Notes: generated by a model from the sequence alone, not told the origin. DNA of 64,000 bases from Lucinisca nassula (GCA_963580285.1 OY757020.1:102179497-102243496); one strand, 5' to 3'; counted from the stretch's first letter, positions 10,623 to 21,612 are shown. Program-made: numbers and translations.

Positions 10623-12240
10623 AGTCAGCTAGATAATTAAGGTAACATAGTAAAACTGTTGTTTATACCGAGGTGTCCTTGGAATATACTCATGCAGCAG
10701 GGCTTCTTTGTGATTGTCATGTCTGTTACTTTCTTGTCCATACATTGACTACTTCTTTCATCCTCAATAACTACTCAACCCTATGCCCTCTGCTATAAAC
10801 CTCAACTTTGACAGACAAGTTAATCTCTACTGATAATTAGGTCAGGGTACAGCCTCTCATCCAGGGAGTAAATGTTCAGCGGGGCCCTTCCTCATTGTCT
10901 CTAGTTTGCTTCTTAGAACCATCCTCAATTTTGGCCAGATATATTTTCTTGCCATTCTACACGAAAAACCCATTCGGAGGGGGATATCAATTCAACGAAT
11001 TTGCTTGTTTCAATTAAAACACAAACAATTTGAAAGCAATTGCATCGCCCAAAAGAAATCTCATCAGCATATGTGACTGTTACAGACATTTAATGAATTT
11101 CTTCGATACGATATAGGATTTAATGTTGTATGAGAATGACTGTTACCCCACCCACTTCAAGTTTATATTAATTTTAGGGCTACAGTTGGTTCAGTCTCAC
11201 TTTACAAGGTTTCCAAATGAAGTATTACAGCAGGCATAATTATCTATACTAAATATTTCACTCAGTTACTGCACTGAAGTTCTTGAAAAGGCATTATCTA
11301 TCATAATATGTGCGAAAAATGCATTTTCTCCCAAAAATGCATTTTCTCCCATATATAGACATATTTTTCAGCTAAAAAATGTAAAATAACACATATATTT
11401 AATCCATGAAGGTAGAAAATAAGCTGTTGATGCATTTAATACATTTTTAGTACAGAAATAATGACAGAGAAATACATATATGAACTATCCTGTTACTTTA
11501 ATGAATTTTACGATTTTGCTGGCGGCCATCTTGAATGGTGGCCATTTTGAAGACTTTCGCCACCTTAAATCAACATACATACACCTGTGCTTGATACATC
11601 TAGTATACATCTACAATAAAAAACCATCAAACCTTCTGGCCAAGATTGGGTAGGGTTGGCGGAAAATCTGGATCTTGGATCCTAGGCTAGTGTGACGTAG
11701 TGTTCAGTAAACAGTCATCGATCTATACAGCGTTTAAACTTTGTTTGTCGACAAAATAGCCTTAGGCTAATGTTTATGTGACAGGTAGAGATTTTGCGGT
11801 AGCTAGTGCACCTAGCGACCAGAGTGTTCCCCTTATCACAGTATTATTACTGGGCATTTTGGTCCATTTTAGAACTTGTTGGATTTTCATGTAAATAAGA
11901 TATTGGTTCCACGCTTCATAGGCTTTTAATGTAAACAGTATCCAGGTCACGGGGGATAATCTATTTTACCAAGAAAATTAGCTTGAAATCAAAAGAAATT
12001 AATGATTATTATCGTTAACTGCCAAAATTTATGTGTTGGAATACGTTTATCCATGAGAGTCGGGAAATACAGATTGATTTCATTTGCACTTTAAAGATTT
12101 CCTTTAAGCAGGCAACATAACGGAGTTTGGTTGGAGATTTCTTTCCTTTTCCTTTGTTCTGAAAAACAATGAACACGAGGTTCTAAATTGGTGACAGTAA
12201 AGGCGTCTCTGACGCAGACACAATGTCTACAGTCAATAAA
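10623..12240. other. No gene; 3' flank of the Helentron
   Basis: AT-rich DNA without an open frame of note. It contains GCGGCCATCTTGAATGGTGGCCATTTTG-type inverted text near 11520-11550 and a short duplication of an AAAAATGCATTTTCTCCCA phrase near 11320-11350. The 3' end of the Helentron may lie here but I could not define it. Confidence 0.5.
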
Positions 12241-12470
12241 TTGGCTAACACCAGAACCACCAGATTGAGTATCAACATCACTGCTCCCTCCAATGACAGA
12301 AGTCCTTAATTAGGACTTCTGTCTTAGACTAAGAAATAAACAGTGAACATCATTACCTAGTCAGTCATCTTTACCCTTACCATTCGACTTGTCACATTTA
12401 ATTGTTGTACCACTGAAAGTCGACTCTAAATAAAGTTTCTTGTATCTTGTATACATACAAAGCGAGTGTC
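12241..12470 (+). repeat. Possible non-LTR 3' end with hairpin and short tandem tail
   Basis: A perfect 12-bp stem (12295-12306 and 12312-12323) with a 5-nt TAATT loop is followed by an AATAAA at about 12430 and by the short tandem text TCTTGTATCTTGTAT. Hairpin, polyadenylation signal and short repeated tail are what 3' ends of CR1-like retrotransposons look like. It could equally be the subterminal hairpin of the Helentron upstream. No coding sequence is attached. Confidence 0.4.
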
Positions 12471-12544
12471 GCGCACTTACAAACACACCGCTACGAATTT
12501 TACTTATATTATTTCATTGCCCTTACCGCCATTTAAAACGATCA

Positions 12545-13700
12545 GATTCAGAATTGTTACTGGTGACACGTCAAATGACATTCATACACCAGGACCTGTG
12601 ATGTGGGAAGTTAGTCCCTAGCTCTAACCAAAGAGGTAAATTTAGCTACACAATCATCAGCACCTTCAGCTATCGAAATAATCGAATCGGGAAGGGCATT
12701 CCAATCTCCAATGGTTCTGGGGAAGAACGACTCTTTATAAATGTCAGTTCTTGCGCTAAGGGTATGTATGAAACGCCAACGAATGGTGATTTCTACAGTG
12801 TCTAGCTGGGGGAACAAGGTCATCTTTTGGAATGCTGGCAGCACCCTTTAGACCTTTGTATAAAAGGATTAGCCTACTGTCTTTTCTCCTTTTCTTGAGA
12901 GACTCCCATTTTAATTTTCCAAGTATTCCAGTCATGCTCCCAGTTTCAAAGCAGTAATTGCCTGTTACAAATCTAGCAGCTCTATTCTGAACTTTCTCAA
13001 TTTCATCGTTAAGGACCACTCCACTGGGGTCCCAGATACAACTACCATATTCCAAGATTGGGCGAACAAGACCTCTATATGCTGCCTCTTTTACATCCTG
13101 AGGGCACTGATGAAGATTTCGCCTCAGGAAACCAAGCGTTCTATTTGCCTTAGTACACATGTTGCTAATATGAGTATTCCATCTCAAGTTGTGAGAGATT
13201 GTCACTCCAAGGTATTAAATGGTCCACATTCTCGAGGACCGTTCCCTCTAAGGTGTAAGAAGCCTCAACTTTATTAGATCTCTCCTAGTTATCTCAACTT
13301 ATCTGCATAATATTGCATTTAACTGGCTGAAATCTCATGGCCCATTTACGTGCCCTATGTCAGCCTGAAGTTTCATCTGAATCTCTAATTTCCCGGTAAC
13401 AAACACAGTCATCTGCGAACAGTCTTATTTCTGAGTCAATGTCAGTGGAAATATCATTGATGTACAGGGAGAACAAAAGTGGACCAAGAACGGTCCCTTG
13501 CGGGACTCCAGACAAAACTGGAGCCCACTCCGAAGATTCACCATTAACAACAACCCGCTGTTTTCTGTAGCAAAGAAAGGAATCTATCCAACTGAGGGTC
13601 TTTCCCCCAAATCTATAACCAAATAACTTAGATTTAAGTAGTTCATGAGGAGGGGTGTCAAAAGCCTTCTTGAAGTCCAGCATAAATGTGTCCACCTGCC
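12545..13700 (-). pseudogene. Non-LTR retrotransposon fragment, family M (reverse transcriptase to C-terminus)
   Basis: On the minus strand the sequence encodes the RT palm onwards: DFKKAFDTPPHELL (about 13680), VLSGVPQGTVLGPLLFSLYIND (about 13500), and the catalytic FADDCVCYREI (about 13400). The thumb and C-terminal region follow in shifted frames: HISNMCTKANRTLGFLRR (about 13150), VRPILEYGSCIWDP (about 13050), KVQNRAARFVTG (about 12970) and SFFPRTIGDWNALP (about 12700). This is the CR1/Jockey-type layout without RNase H. The endonuclease and RT fingers are missing (5' truncation at about 13700), and indels break the frame near 13205-13360 and 12800. A second fragment lies at 43440-44035. 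Confidence 0.8.
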
Positions 13701-13864
13701 CCCCTTAACGATGGGCACGTTAAGGGCGTCTTTATTCAATTCCTATATATTTAAATTCTGAATTTGCCACAGTTACTGATTGCAATCATATATCAGTTTT
13801 GTGCCATTTTAAACATTTAAACATTATGTTTGAACGGGCCTCCCTGGCCTAGTGGTTAAGAGCG

Positions 13865-16135
13865 TAAAATATTTTTATATAAACGTGCGGATATGGATGG
13901 TCTACCAGACCATATGGCGCGATATAAAGATTCGTTCCTTTCCTCTGACCTGTCACGCATGTCTGTCAACGACATGTGGGTCAGTTTTAAGTCCGAATTA
14001 ATCACGGCAATGGAAAGGTTTATTCCAACAAAAATGACCAAAACCAAGTATAGTGCACCGTGGATCGATAACACGATCAAACACCTCATTAGAAGACGTA
14101 ATAGGATGTATTTTCGTGCTAGCAAGTCTAGCAGCCCTGACATTAAGAACCATTACAAACGGTTCAGAGCACATGTACAAAAGGTAATTAGAGATGCATA
14201 TTTACCTTCGAAGATGACAATATAGATCCCGATAGCACCCAGAAGAATAGCAAGGTTAAAAAGTTTTGGTCATTTGTAAAATCCCTGAAAAAGGACGCAT
14301 TTGGGATCACTTCGCTAAGAGAAAACGGAATTTTGAAAACAGACTCGCGCGATAAGGCCAACATATGCAACAGTTTCAATCTGCATTTACGCGAGAAACT
14401 GACGGTGAGCTACCATCTAAAGGTAATAGTCCGTTCCCTACTATGGGGGACATAACAGTTGACACTAACGGGGTCGCCAAACTGTTGGGTAAGCTCAAAA
14501 TACATAAGGCATCTGGGCCAGATGACCTGAATGCCAGGGTGCTTAAGGAATGTGGTGCTGAAATTTCTCCTGTGCTGGCCTTTGTTTTCAAGGAATCGCT
14601 GGCCCAGGGCGCTGTGCCGGCTGATTGGCGACAAGCCACTGTTTCGCCGGTCTGTGGGGGGTGAAAGATACCATGCAGCAAATTATAGACCAGTGTCGCT
14701 AACATGCATCTGTTGCAAAACCCTGGAGCGTATATTAGTCAGCAGCATTAATAAGCACTTGGTCTTTGAGAGCATTCTTGCTGACTGTCAGCGTGGTTTC
14801 TGAGGTCGAAGATCGTGCAAAACGTAGCTGGTTCAGTTCTTCCATGACATTGTGGGTGGTCTGGGTACGATCGTGGCCGCGGTCGGACTGGCTTGGCTGT
14901 CGGGGATTTCGCCAGGGCCTTTGGCAAGGTACCTCACAGGAGGCTATTGTACAAATTGGACTACTATGGGGTAAGAGGATCCACACATAATTGGATTAGC
15001 TCATGGCTCTCCGGGCGCTCTCAACAAGTTGTACTTGACGGCCAAGCGTCTGATCCAGTCCCTGTTCTATCTGGTGTCCCGCAAGGTTCGGTCTTTGGAC
15101 CGGTCCTCTTTTTGATATTCATCAATGATCTCCCTGATAACATCAGGTCAACTGTCCGTTTGTTTGCTGATGGTTGTGTCCTGTATAGGGACATATATTC
15201 TCCTTCTGACTGTCACATTTTACAAGATGACCTGGATCGACTTGCACAATGGGAAGCAGATTGGCAGATGAAGTTCAATGTAGCCAAATGCCATTCAATG
15301 AGGGTGTCAAGACACCTTCAGGACAAGCAAATTAAGTATGATTACACACTACACCAGCAAACTTTTGAGCAAGTTCACTCCGCCCACTATCACTGACGAT
15401 CTTGATTGGGGTCAACATATCTCTGAAATAACATCTAAAGCAACTAGGACCTTAGGATTCCCTAGACGTAATTTGGCTTTTGCACCTCGGCACAAAAAGG
15501 ATGTTGCATATAAAACATTGGTTTGCCCTCAGCTTGAATATGCATCACCCATTTGGCATCCCTATGTTAAAACTCAGATTCAGCAGGTGGGGACGGCTGC
15601 TCGATGGACCTGCAGACGATGGCGAAATAGAAGTGGCGTCGGTGGCATGCTTGGTCGGTGGCATGCTTGATGAGCTGGAGTGGCCATCCCTGGAGACCCG
15701 TCGTGAGCAGTCCTCCTTAACCTTCTTCTACAAGATACATTCTGGTATAGTATCAATTAACAAGGATAGGTATTTGACCCCTGCAACAGTGTCAACCCGG
15801 ACAAGGGCATCAAGAGCAAATAACACACAGTATCGTAGGTACCAGTCCTATAGTGATGCCCTGAAACCCTCTTTCTTCCCTGGAACTATTCCTCAGTGGA
15901 ATAGTCTTCCATCTTCTGCGGTGAATGCCAAGACTGCAGAGGAGTTCAAAGCCCGCACAGTATAAGATTGAGACTCAGAGGTATGCGTTTTAGGATACCT
16001 CTGTGTTTGGATTGTAAATAGTTTTAAGGACTCATCCAGAGATGATTTTTTTTGTGCTAAATTCTAAATTTAGCCACCCACCCGAGGTAATGGCCAAATA
16101 TGACCGACTCAGTATAAGAAGATAGATAGATAGAT
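13865..16135 (+). mobile_element. Family L non-LTR retrotransposon, 5'-truncated
   Basis: The insertion is flanked by the direct repeat AGAGCG (13859-13864 and 16136-16141) within a SINE whose uninterrupted form is known from 55.9 kb, so the ends are precise. The 3' end carries GGTAATGGCCAAATATGACC and a GATA-repeat tail (about 16120-16138). A degenerate minus-strand copy of this 3' end is at 17918-18400 and the same tail ends a SINE at 36597-36930. Confidence 0.85.
13893..15965 (+). pseudogene. Family L ORF2 remnant (linker, reverse transcriptase, C-terminal domain)
   Basis: Coding starts inside the region between endonuclease and RT (13893-14225), then RT fingers with LGKLKIHKASGPDDLNARVL (about 14490), YRPVSLTCICCKTLERIL (about 14680), the palm VLSGVPQGSVFGPVLFLIFIND (about 15065) and the C-terminal ITSKATRTLGFPRRNL and FFPGTIPQWNSLPSSAV motifs (to about 15930). 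The catalytic box reads FADG (about 15165) instead of FADD, a substitution of a metal-binding Asp. Several frameshifts separate 14225/14365, 14650/14700, 14800/14893, 15396 and 15620. The endonuclease is absent because of 5' truncation. The layout is CR1/Jockey-like, without RNase H. Not functional. Confidence 0.8.
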
Positions 16136-16262
16136 AGAGCGCTGACTCTTGATCATTAGTTCTCTTACCGCTGTGGTTCGAGCCTCGCTTTGGTCACATG
16201 TGAGACGCCAAGTTCTGCAACGGAAGGTCAGGTGGTTTTTCTCCGGGTACTCCGGTTATCGC

Positions 16263-17599
16263 TGTCACGACAAGGTTTCTTATTTTCAACCCGAAACTTA
16301 TAGGCATGTAATTACTTGTTCTCTTACAAGAGAGCAATACTGACATGTTTACAAGTTAACCGAATTTTTGTATTGTTTTGTGCTACGGTAGCTAGGCCTC
16401 GTCAAGAAAACTGTCCAATTATGTTTTTCTTGATAAACGTAGGTTTCTTTGTTCTTTTCGGACGGTTTCGGACTTGCACACACCTAAACATATGTTCTTG
16501 ATGGAAGTTACGTCTGTCAAATCAGCCTCACGCAGTGATATTGTTCTAACGTGTGGACGCTGTCCGTATTCTGGGCAGAAGTAGGGAACAATGGCAAATT
16601 TTTGCACCGTCATTTTCAGCCATATGTTTTGTTAGAAGAACATTATATTTATGGTAACGCATTGGTTGTTTGCGCAATGGCGTTCTAAGGGACAATTCCA
16701 ATCATTTAAAAGTAATGTTTCTGTATTTTATTTGTACATGTATAAGCTCGTTTCTTAAGCGTAATAGTTTTGTCTTAAATGTAGTAAGCTTTGGATCACT
16801 GAGGTTATATCAGTCCCACCACGTGTATTGACGTTGACGTCATGACCGTTGACGTCGAATATACGTTGATATAACACTCGCTTGCCCGCTCCTAGTGATC
16901 TGTTATGCAGGTTTCCCGTGCAATGAGAGGTGGCTTTCATTTATCGCATTTTGTCAAAGGTCAAATTATCCTGAAAGTTTCACAACCCCCCACTTGCGCG
17001 GGCATGGCATCACTCATCAGGGAGAGAATTTGAAAAGTTGAGGTTAGCAGACATTATTATGAGATGTTCGTTAATTTCAGACATCTACAAGGCTTTATGA
17101 TGTGGCCCGTAGTAGCATCTAATCGACAATTTTGTCAAGCCAAGAGGGTAATACATATTTGACAAAGTCAGAAACGAATCTCTTATATGAAGGAAGAATC
17201 TCCAACATGAAGGACGTGTGAAGGAGGCATACAGGCGTCCCGTGTATCAGAGAGATCTCCTTAAACGTGTATGGTTCAAAACATGAACACATCTCGTATA
17301 TGCCAAAATGGGAACAGATAAGGAATTAACTTATTGCTCCTAAGAGCATTATGCACATGGCCATAATTAACTGTTGTTTTCCATAAGTGTGAGTGTGTGA
17401 CGTGTACTGTTTTATTGAAGTGACGTGTACTGTTTTATTGAAGTGACGTTGTAAATAAACATTTGTGTTACTTGGACCTTGTTCTTTCTCGATTAGACCA
17501 CCCCTCGTCTATCTTGACGCACGCTGCCTTTGGGTGTGTGTGAGGCTGAACGGAGCCGCGGGCTAGCTCAACCTCCCACTCACCGGAAGTCACGTGACA
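16263..17599 (+). mobile_element. Solo LTR, about 1.34 kb
   Basis: The element begins TGTCACG and ends CGTGACA, a 7-bp inverted terminal repeat with the TG...CA ends of an LTR. The 5-bp direct repeat ATCGC flanks it (16258-16262 and 17600-17604), and deleting one repeat with the element restores the SINE sequence ATCGCCCACCT. An AATAAA at about 17454 could be the poly(A) signal. No coding sequence or internal region is present, so it is a recombined solo LTR. The family (Gypsy, BEL or other) cannot be told from ends alone; strand is assigned from the polyadenylation signal. Confidence 0.75.
16803..17450 (+). promoter_or_regulatory. CRE-like sites and duplicated element within the LTR
   Basis: A full palindromic TGACGTCA lies at 16835-16842 with a second TTGACGTC at about 16849. 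Two tandem copies of TGACGTGTACTGTTTTATTG lie at about 17398-17446. TGACGTCA is the canonical ATF/CREB target, so these look like LTR enhancer elements. Binding is inferred. Confidence 0.45.
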
Positions 17600-17730
17600 A
17601 TCGCCCACCTGTGATTAACGATCGGCTCGATATGAGTGAAATAATCTTGAAAGGGATGTAAAAACAAACAAAAAAAATAAAATAAACATTGTCTTTTTTT
17701 TTCTTTTCAAATGTAAATAGATTTTAGATA

Positions 17731-17917
17731 TTGCCGGCCTCGGTAGCTGAGTTGGATGCGCAACTGACTGGTGATCAGAAGGACGCGGGTTCGGTACCTG
17801 GCGGGGGCGTATAGGTTTATCACGAAATCTTTCCTTCGGTCATTCTCTCCCTTCCGCTGATTCAAGAAGGGCAGTTGTCAGTTTCTGGCAAAAGAATGTG
17901 CACTGTATCATAAATCT
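17731..17917 (+). mobile_element. tRNA-derived SINE
   Basis: The head carries an A-box-like TAGCTGAGTTGG at 17744-17755 and a B-box-like GGTTCGGTACC at 17788-17798, spaced as in a tRNA. The body GGGCAGTTGTCAGTTTCTGG follows. The 3' end runs directly into the antisense family L tail. It is a different SINE family from the one at 13835. Confidence 0.7.
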
Positions 17918-18400
17918 ATCTAGATTCTATCTATCTATTTTCTAATACTGAGTCAGTCACATCTGACCATTGCCACAGTTGATTGGATGGCTAAATTTAG
18001 AATTTAGCTGAATAAAAAAAGAGGCGCTGGATGCGTCACTGTGTGTATCACTTGTGTCTTTTAATTTTGGATGGCCATATGGCCATTTTGTTGGAAAGTA
18101 ACTGTCCTTATGGCCTTCCTTTGTTTAGGTTTCCATTATGGTCTGATCGCTTAATGTTTGTGTTTCTGTCCCTTTCGTGTCTTTGATGGGTGGAGTAAGT
18201 TAATGGTATCGATTCCTGATCTTTGTTTTACTTCTACTTAAAACTATTTACAATCCGCACAACAGGGGTATCCTAAAACGCATACCTCTGAGTCTCAATC
18301 TTACACTGTACAGGCCCCAAATTCTTCTGCGGACTTGGCACCCACCGCAGAGGAGGGAAGACTATTCCATTGGGGAATAGTTCTAGGAAAGAACTAGTTC
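17918..18400 (-). mobile_element. Family L 3'-end fragment, interrupted by repeat B
   Basis: Read on the minus strand it reproduces the 3' region of the L element at about 15880-16130, including the box around the last coding residues, the GGTATGCGTTTTAGGATACC segment and the GATA tail (now TATC at 17925-17940). Repeat B occupies about 18015-18241 inside it. No coding remains. Confidence 0.75.
18015..18241 (+). repeat. Repeat family B, 5'-truncated copy
   Basis: The copy contains GGATGGCCATATGGCCATTTTG and ends at TTTTACTTCTACTT, the constant family 3' end. It lies within the antisense L fragment, so it is younger than that fragment. Confidence 0.75.
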
Positions 18401-18404
18401 TTAC

Positions 18405-18510
18405 TGGTGTGTCAAATGATATTCTTTCAACAGGACCTGTGATGTGGGAAGTTAGTCCCTAGCTCTAACCAAGGGTAAATTTAGCTGCACAATCATCAGC
18501 ACCTTAATAA
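18405..18510 (-). repeat. Family M 3'-end fragment
   Basis: About 100 bp matching 12570-12670, including the phrase GACCTGTGATGTGGGAAGTT. It follows the L fragment directly, so the two families are joined here as they are at 44.03 kb. Confidence 0.65.
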
Positions 18511-18857
18511 TGAGCTGTGGTCGATTGTCCCCGAGTGTAGAATGGGAAATTACATTAAGAAAACACGCCTATACAAATGCATTGTAAACTTAACCGCCGA
18601 AAAAAAACGAAACTTTTACGGTGAAAAAGTGTGATACTTCTCTTATTTCTGCTTAAAATATAGATTGTGCCACCTCGTCGAGGTGGTTCTAACAGGTACC
18701 CTCAATAAATACTTTAGAGCAGAAATAATTAAAATAAAAGTTAACTCCAGTTTTACTAGATTCAAGTGGGGGTCAGAATTATATAGGCCTGTTTTCGTGA
18801 TGAGTCCCGGACAGGGATCCAAACTGTTTTGTTCCACCCCCAAATTCCACTTTTTAT

Positions 18858-18924
18858 GCAAACAGTGTAGACCCCGATCAGACGTCGCGTTCTGTGGCGC
18901 CTGATCTGGGTCGTCAGTGTTTGC
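18858..18924. mobile_element. 67-bp fold-back element
   Basis: GCAAACAGTG at the left is mirrored by an imperfect CAGTGTTTGC at the right, with an inner stem around GTCGCG/TGGCGC. A closely related copy with a perfect 10-bp inverted repeat lies at 42638-42704. It is too short to code. Confidence 0.65.
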
Positions 18925-19031
18925 AAAGCCCAACCCACGACTCCAGCCCATGATCAATAGATAAACCTCTAATAAACACTGACCTCACAGCGACTATTTT
19001 CTACTTAATTGGTGATATTACTTGCAATAGT

Positions 19032-19330
19032 ACGGCCCCCGCCCATCGGGGCTTGAAGAAATAGATGGGCTGCATGATGCTTCCAAGCAGAGCTGAAACC
19101 GACCGCACACGAGTACTGTTAAACTGCTGAGATGATCTAAGCCTGTTCAGGCAAAGCGGTGCGAGTCAGTCCGTCCATGCTTTAAAACCCTGTTGGTTTC
19201 ATTGGGCGACATGGCTTGAGGTGTCATCTCAATGTCGGGTAAAAGTCCAACAAAATTGAAAGCAACGTCTCCAAAATGACCTTTACGGTCTTGACGGGGA
19301 CGTTAAACCTCAAATCAAACAAAACTTGCA
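19032..19330 (+). repeat. Repeat family A copy
   Basis: Begins GCCCCCGCCCATCGGGG and ends with TTAAACCTCAAATCAAAC plus AAAC. Its right end lies just before the first sequence of the Nimb-like element. Confidence 0.75.
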
Positions 19331-19837
19331 AAAGTGAATGTTTATATAAACAATATTAAATAATTATGCAGCGCGAATCTGAAAGGCGGGATGCAGTAGA
19401 TTTTTGTCAATCGCTTAGCTCAGCCCTCTTCTGTTGGAGTATACCGCTTTGCTTTCTCTTCAACTCTTTTTGTATCTTTCCTGATACCAACCATATGCCC
19501 ATTTACCTTACCCTTTTCTGTCTTTTTATCTCTAGAAGGCGGTGGCTAAACGGATCAATCGTGTAGGCATTTTGTTTATACGAGTATATCTCACGTGTAT
19601 CTCTAACACCTGCGAGTTGGATAACCACTCCATTATGGTGTTCCCTTGTAGGGCTCCACGGAGGGCGGAGAGCACTTGGGACGAAACTAGGATTTTTTTT
19701 CTTATGGCTAATGGAAAAAAAACATAACCTCAACCACGCACCTAACCGCAACGCACCTAAACGTAAAAAGATGAGGATTCATCCGAATCGGATGAACACA
19801 GTCAAAAATCCAGTCAGCAGTCAAACAAAAATCAAAA

Positions 19838-19933
19838 ATGAGTTCCTTTAAGAGCAACGAAAACATTCATAAGAAAGAAGATGGGTCATACTTCGTAGTT
19901 TCGGCTAATAAAGCCTCATCAGTGACCCTGTAA
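19838..19933 (+). CDS. 31-residue small ORF in the first 5' monomer
   Basis: The frame starts with ATG and reads MSSFKSNENIHKKEDG, then a short hydrophobic-aromatic stretch and SANKASSVTL before TAA. It has no recognised family. The second monomer encodes the same peptide. Comparing the units, three of the four codon differences are synonymous (Asn, His, Lys) and the fourth is Phe to Tyr. It lies upstream of ORF1, so it could be a regulatory upstream ORF or the N-terminus of a longer ancestral ORF1. Translation is unproven. Confidence 0.4.
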   Translation: MSSFKSNENIHKKEDGSYFVVSANKASSVTL

Positions 19934-20015
19934 TGATCCGGCGGAGAAAGACAGAGGAAACATACTGCAATTTTGCGAATATCGAATAGGCAGTCGATAC
20001 AAATAAAAATCAAAA

Positions 20016-20111
20016 ATGAGTTCCTTTAAGAGCAATGAAAACATTCACAAGAAGGAAGATGGGTCATACTACGTAGTTTCGGCTAATAAAGCCTCATCAG
20101 TGACCCTGTAA
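20016..20111 (+). CDS. 31-residue small ORF in the second 5' monomer
   Basis: Same length and reading frame as the ORF at 19838, with Tyr replacing Phe at residue 19. The copy antisense in the element at 58.7 kb keeps the first sixteen codons with Arg for Ser at position 2. The start codon and stop codon positions are conserved in both complete units. Confidence 0.4.
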   Translation: MSSFKSNENIHKKEDGSYYVVSANKASSVTL

Positions 20112-20319
20112 TGATCCGGCAAAGAAAGCCAGAGGAAACATACTGCAATTTTGCAAACTTCGAATAGGCAGTCGATACAAAGACCGATATAAATCAAAAT
20201 GGGATCCAAAAAAATTAAAAACTTGTCTAGAATATGAGTCTAAACCAATAATTTATTTCTGATTTCTCAGAATATTCACGCTGATCTCAAAGGACCAAAA
20301 GTAAACTATAAACTGCACT

Positions 20320-21587
20320 ATGGTTCAACAATCGAGTCAGCAGTCTGCTGAACCAAACTCTGACAATATTCCGCGTTTCTTGGTGGTCACGTCGCTTGAC
20401 GATACACGAACTGTGTCAAGCCTTACCCCCTTTGTGATCGAAAAAAGCATTCTCTCCATTGCCGGACATCCTAAAAGTATAAAAAACTCAAATCGGGTGA
20501 TCTTCTCTTAGAAGCCGAGAGAAAACAGCAAGTGGTAAGCCTGTTAAACACCAACAAACTCTTTGATCTGAAAGTTAAAGTCTCGTTACATAACACGCTC
20601 AATTCATCTAAGGGAGTGAGTCGCAGCCCAGAACTGCGTCCTTGTTCAGATGAAGAGATAGTCGATAACTTGAAAGATCAGGGAGTTGTTGGTGTTCGTA
20701 ACATTCAAGTTCGTAGAAATGGTGTACTAAAACCAACAGCAACTTATGTGTTGACTTTTAATACACCAATTCTACCCAAGAAAATCAAAGTAGCATATCT
20801 TTCTATTAACGTAGAGGTATACATCCCAAACCCTCTTAGATGTTACTCTTGTCAGGCTTTTGGCCATCACGAAAGCAGGTGTCAGAGAAAAATACTCTGT
20901 CCTAATTGTGGTGAAGAAAAGCATGTTGATAATCATCTCAACTGCAAAAATGAACCCAAATGCGTAAATTGTGATGGCAAACATGCTGTTTTCTCCCGAA
21001 ACTGTCCGGCATGGAAAAAAGAAAAAGAAATACTCACCGTCAATAACAAAGGGGGATAACATTCCCAGAAGCGCGGAAAATTGTCGAAGAGCGATACATA
21101 ACACCATCCAACAGTTTCGCCAGCATCACAAAGGGTGCTGGTGTAAAATGTACCAGCTCCGCAGCCCAGACTGCTGAATCATACATAGTTGAACTGAAAA
21201 AAATCTGGTGCATGGAGTAAACCCACTCCAGCACCACAAAGTTCAACCAATTTATCAAATGGCGCAATCCAGGTTGCTTCGGATCGGTCGACAGCGACCG
21301 TACCGAAGCCAGCGCCGCACGTAAAAGAGAAACGCGACTCGGGTCGAACTAATAAGGGATCGGAAGATCCGATCAAAAAACATCAATTGTCTCAAAAACA
21401 GACAGACAGACAACGTAAAATGGAAAGAGACAATATTAAATTTCAGAACAGATTCGGATCTTTGAGTGACAGTGATATGGAGTTCGCTGAAACTCCATCA
21501 TCACCAAGTGGCAATAACAGATCGAGGTCAGCAACACCACGAGCTGGTGGTAGCAGATCTATATCACCAATTGCAGCTCCAAAATAG
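20320..21587 (+). pseudogene. Nimb-like ORF1 (Gag-like, zinc-knuckle protein)
   Basis: The reading starts at ATG 20320 (MVQQSSQQSAEPNSDNIP), shifts frame near 20495, and continues through 20532-21059. Three cysteine knuckles follow one another: CYSCQAFGHHESRC (about 20842), CPNCGEEKHVDNHLNC and CVNCDGKHAVFSRNC. Upstream lies an RRM-like fold region with LKPTATYVLTF. A second frameshift near 21060 and others around 21185 lead to the Ser/Lys-rich tail ending KFQNRFGSLSDSDMEF and SRSISPIAAPK before TAG at 21585-21587. ORF1 proteins of this kind bind element RNA to form the retrotransposition particle. ORF2 starts 25 bp downstream. This copy cannot make a full protein. Confidence 0.8.
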
Positions 21588-21612
21588 TTTCTTGTCTTAA
21601 TCTCTTCATAAA

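Larger units (their letters stand above)
13835..17670 (+). mobile_element. tRNA-derived SINE split into three pieces by two later insertions
   Basis: The pieces 13835-13864, 16136-16262 and 17600-17670 join to the same sequence as the uninterrupted antisense copy at 55758-55986. The head GGCCTCCCTGGCCTAGTGG carries the A box and GGTTCGAGCC (about 16173) the B box. The body includes CTCCGGGTACTCCGGTT, reminiscent of the conserved central domains of V-type SINEs. The end is A-rich. The gaps are filled by the family L retrotransposon and a solo LTR, each bounded by a target duplication. Confidence 0.85.
19831..20180 (+). repeat. Two tandem 178-bp monomers in the element's 5' region
   Basis: The first unit starts at 19831 and the second at 20009, with only scattered substitutions between them. 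Tandem 5' monomers are known promoter units in some LINEs (for example mouse L1). Here each unit also holds a 31-codon open frame. A partial third copy lies antisense to its host copy at about 58684-58772. Confidence 0.85.

Noticed and set aside
17640..17700. A-rich run as a gene poly(A) region
   Set aside because: It is the A-rich tail of the split SINE.
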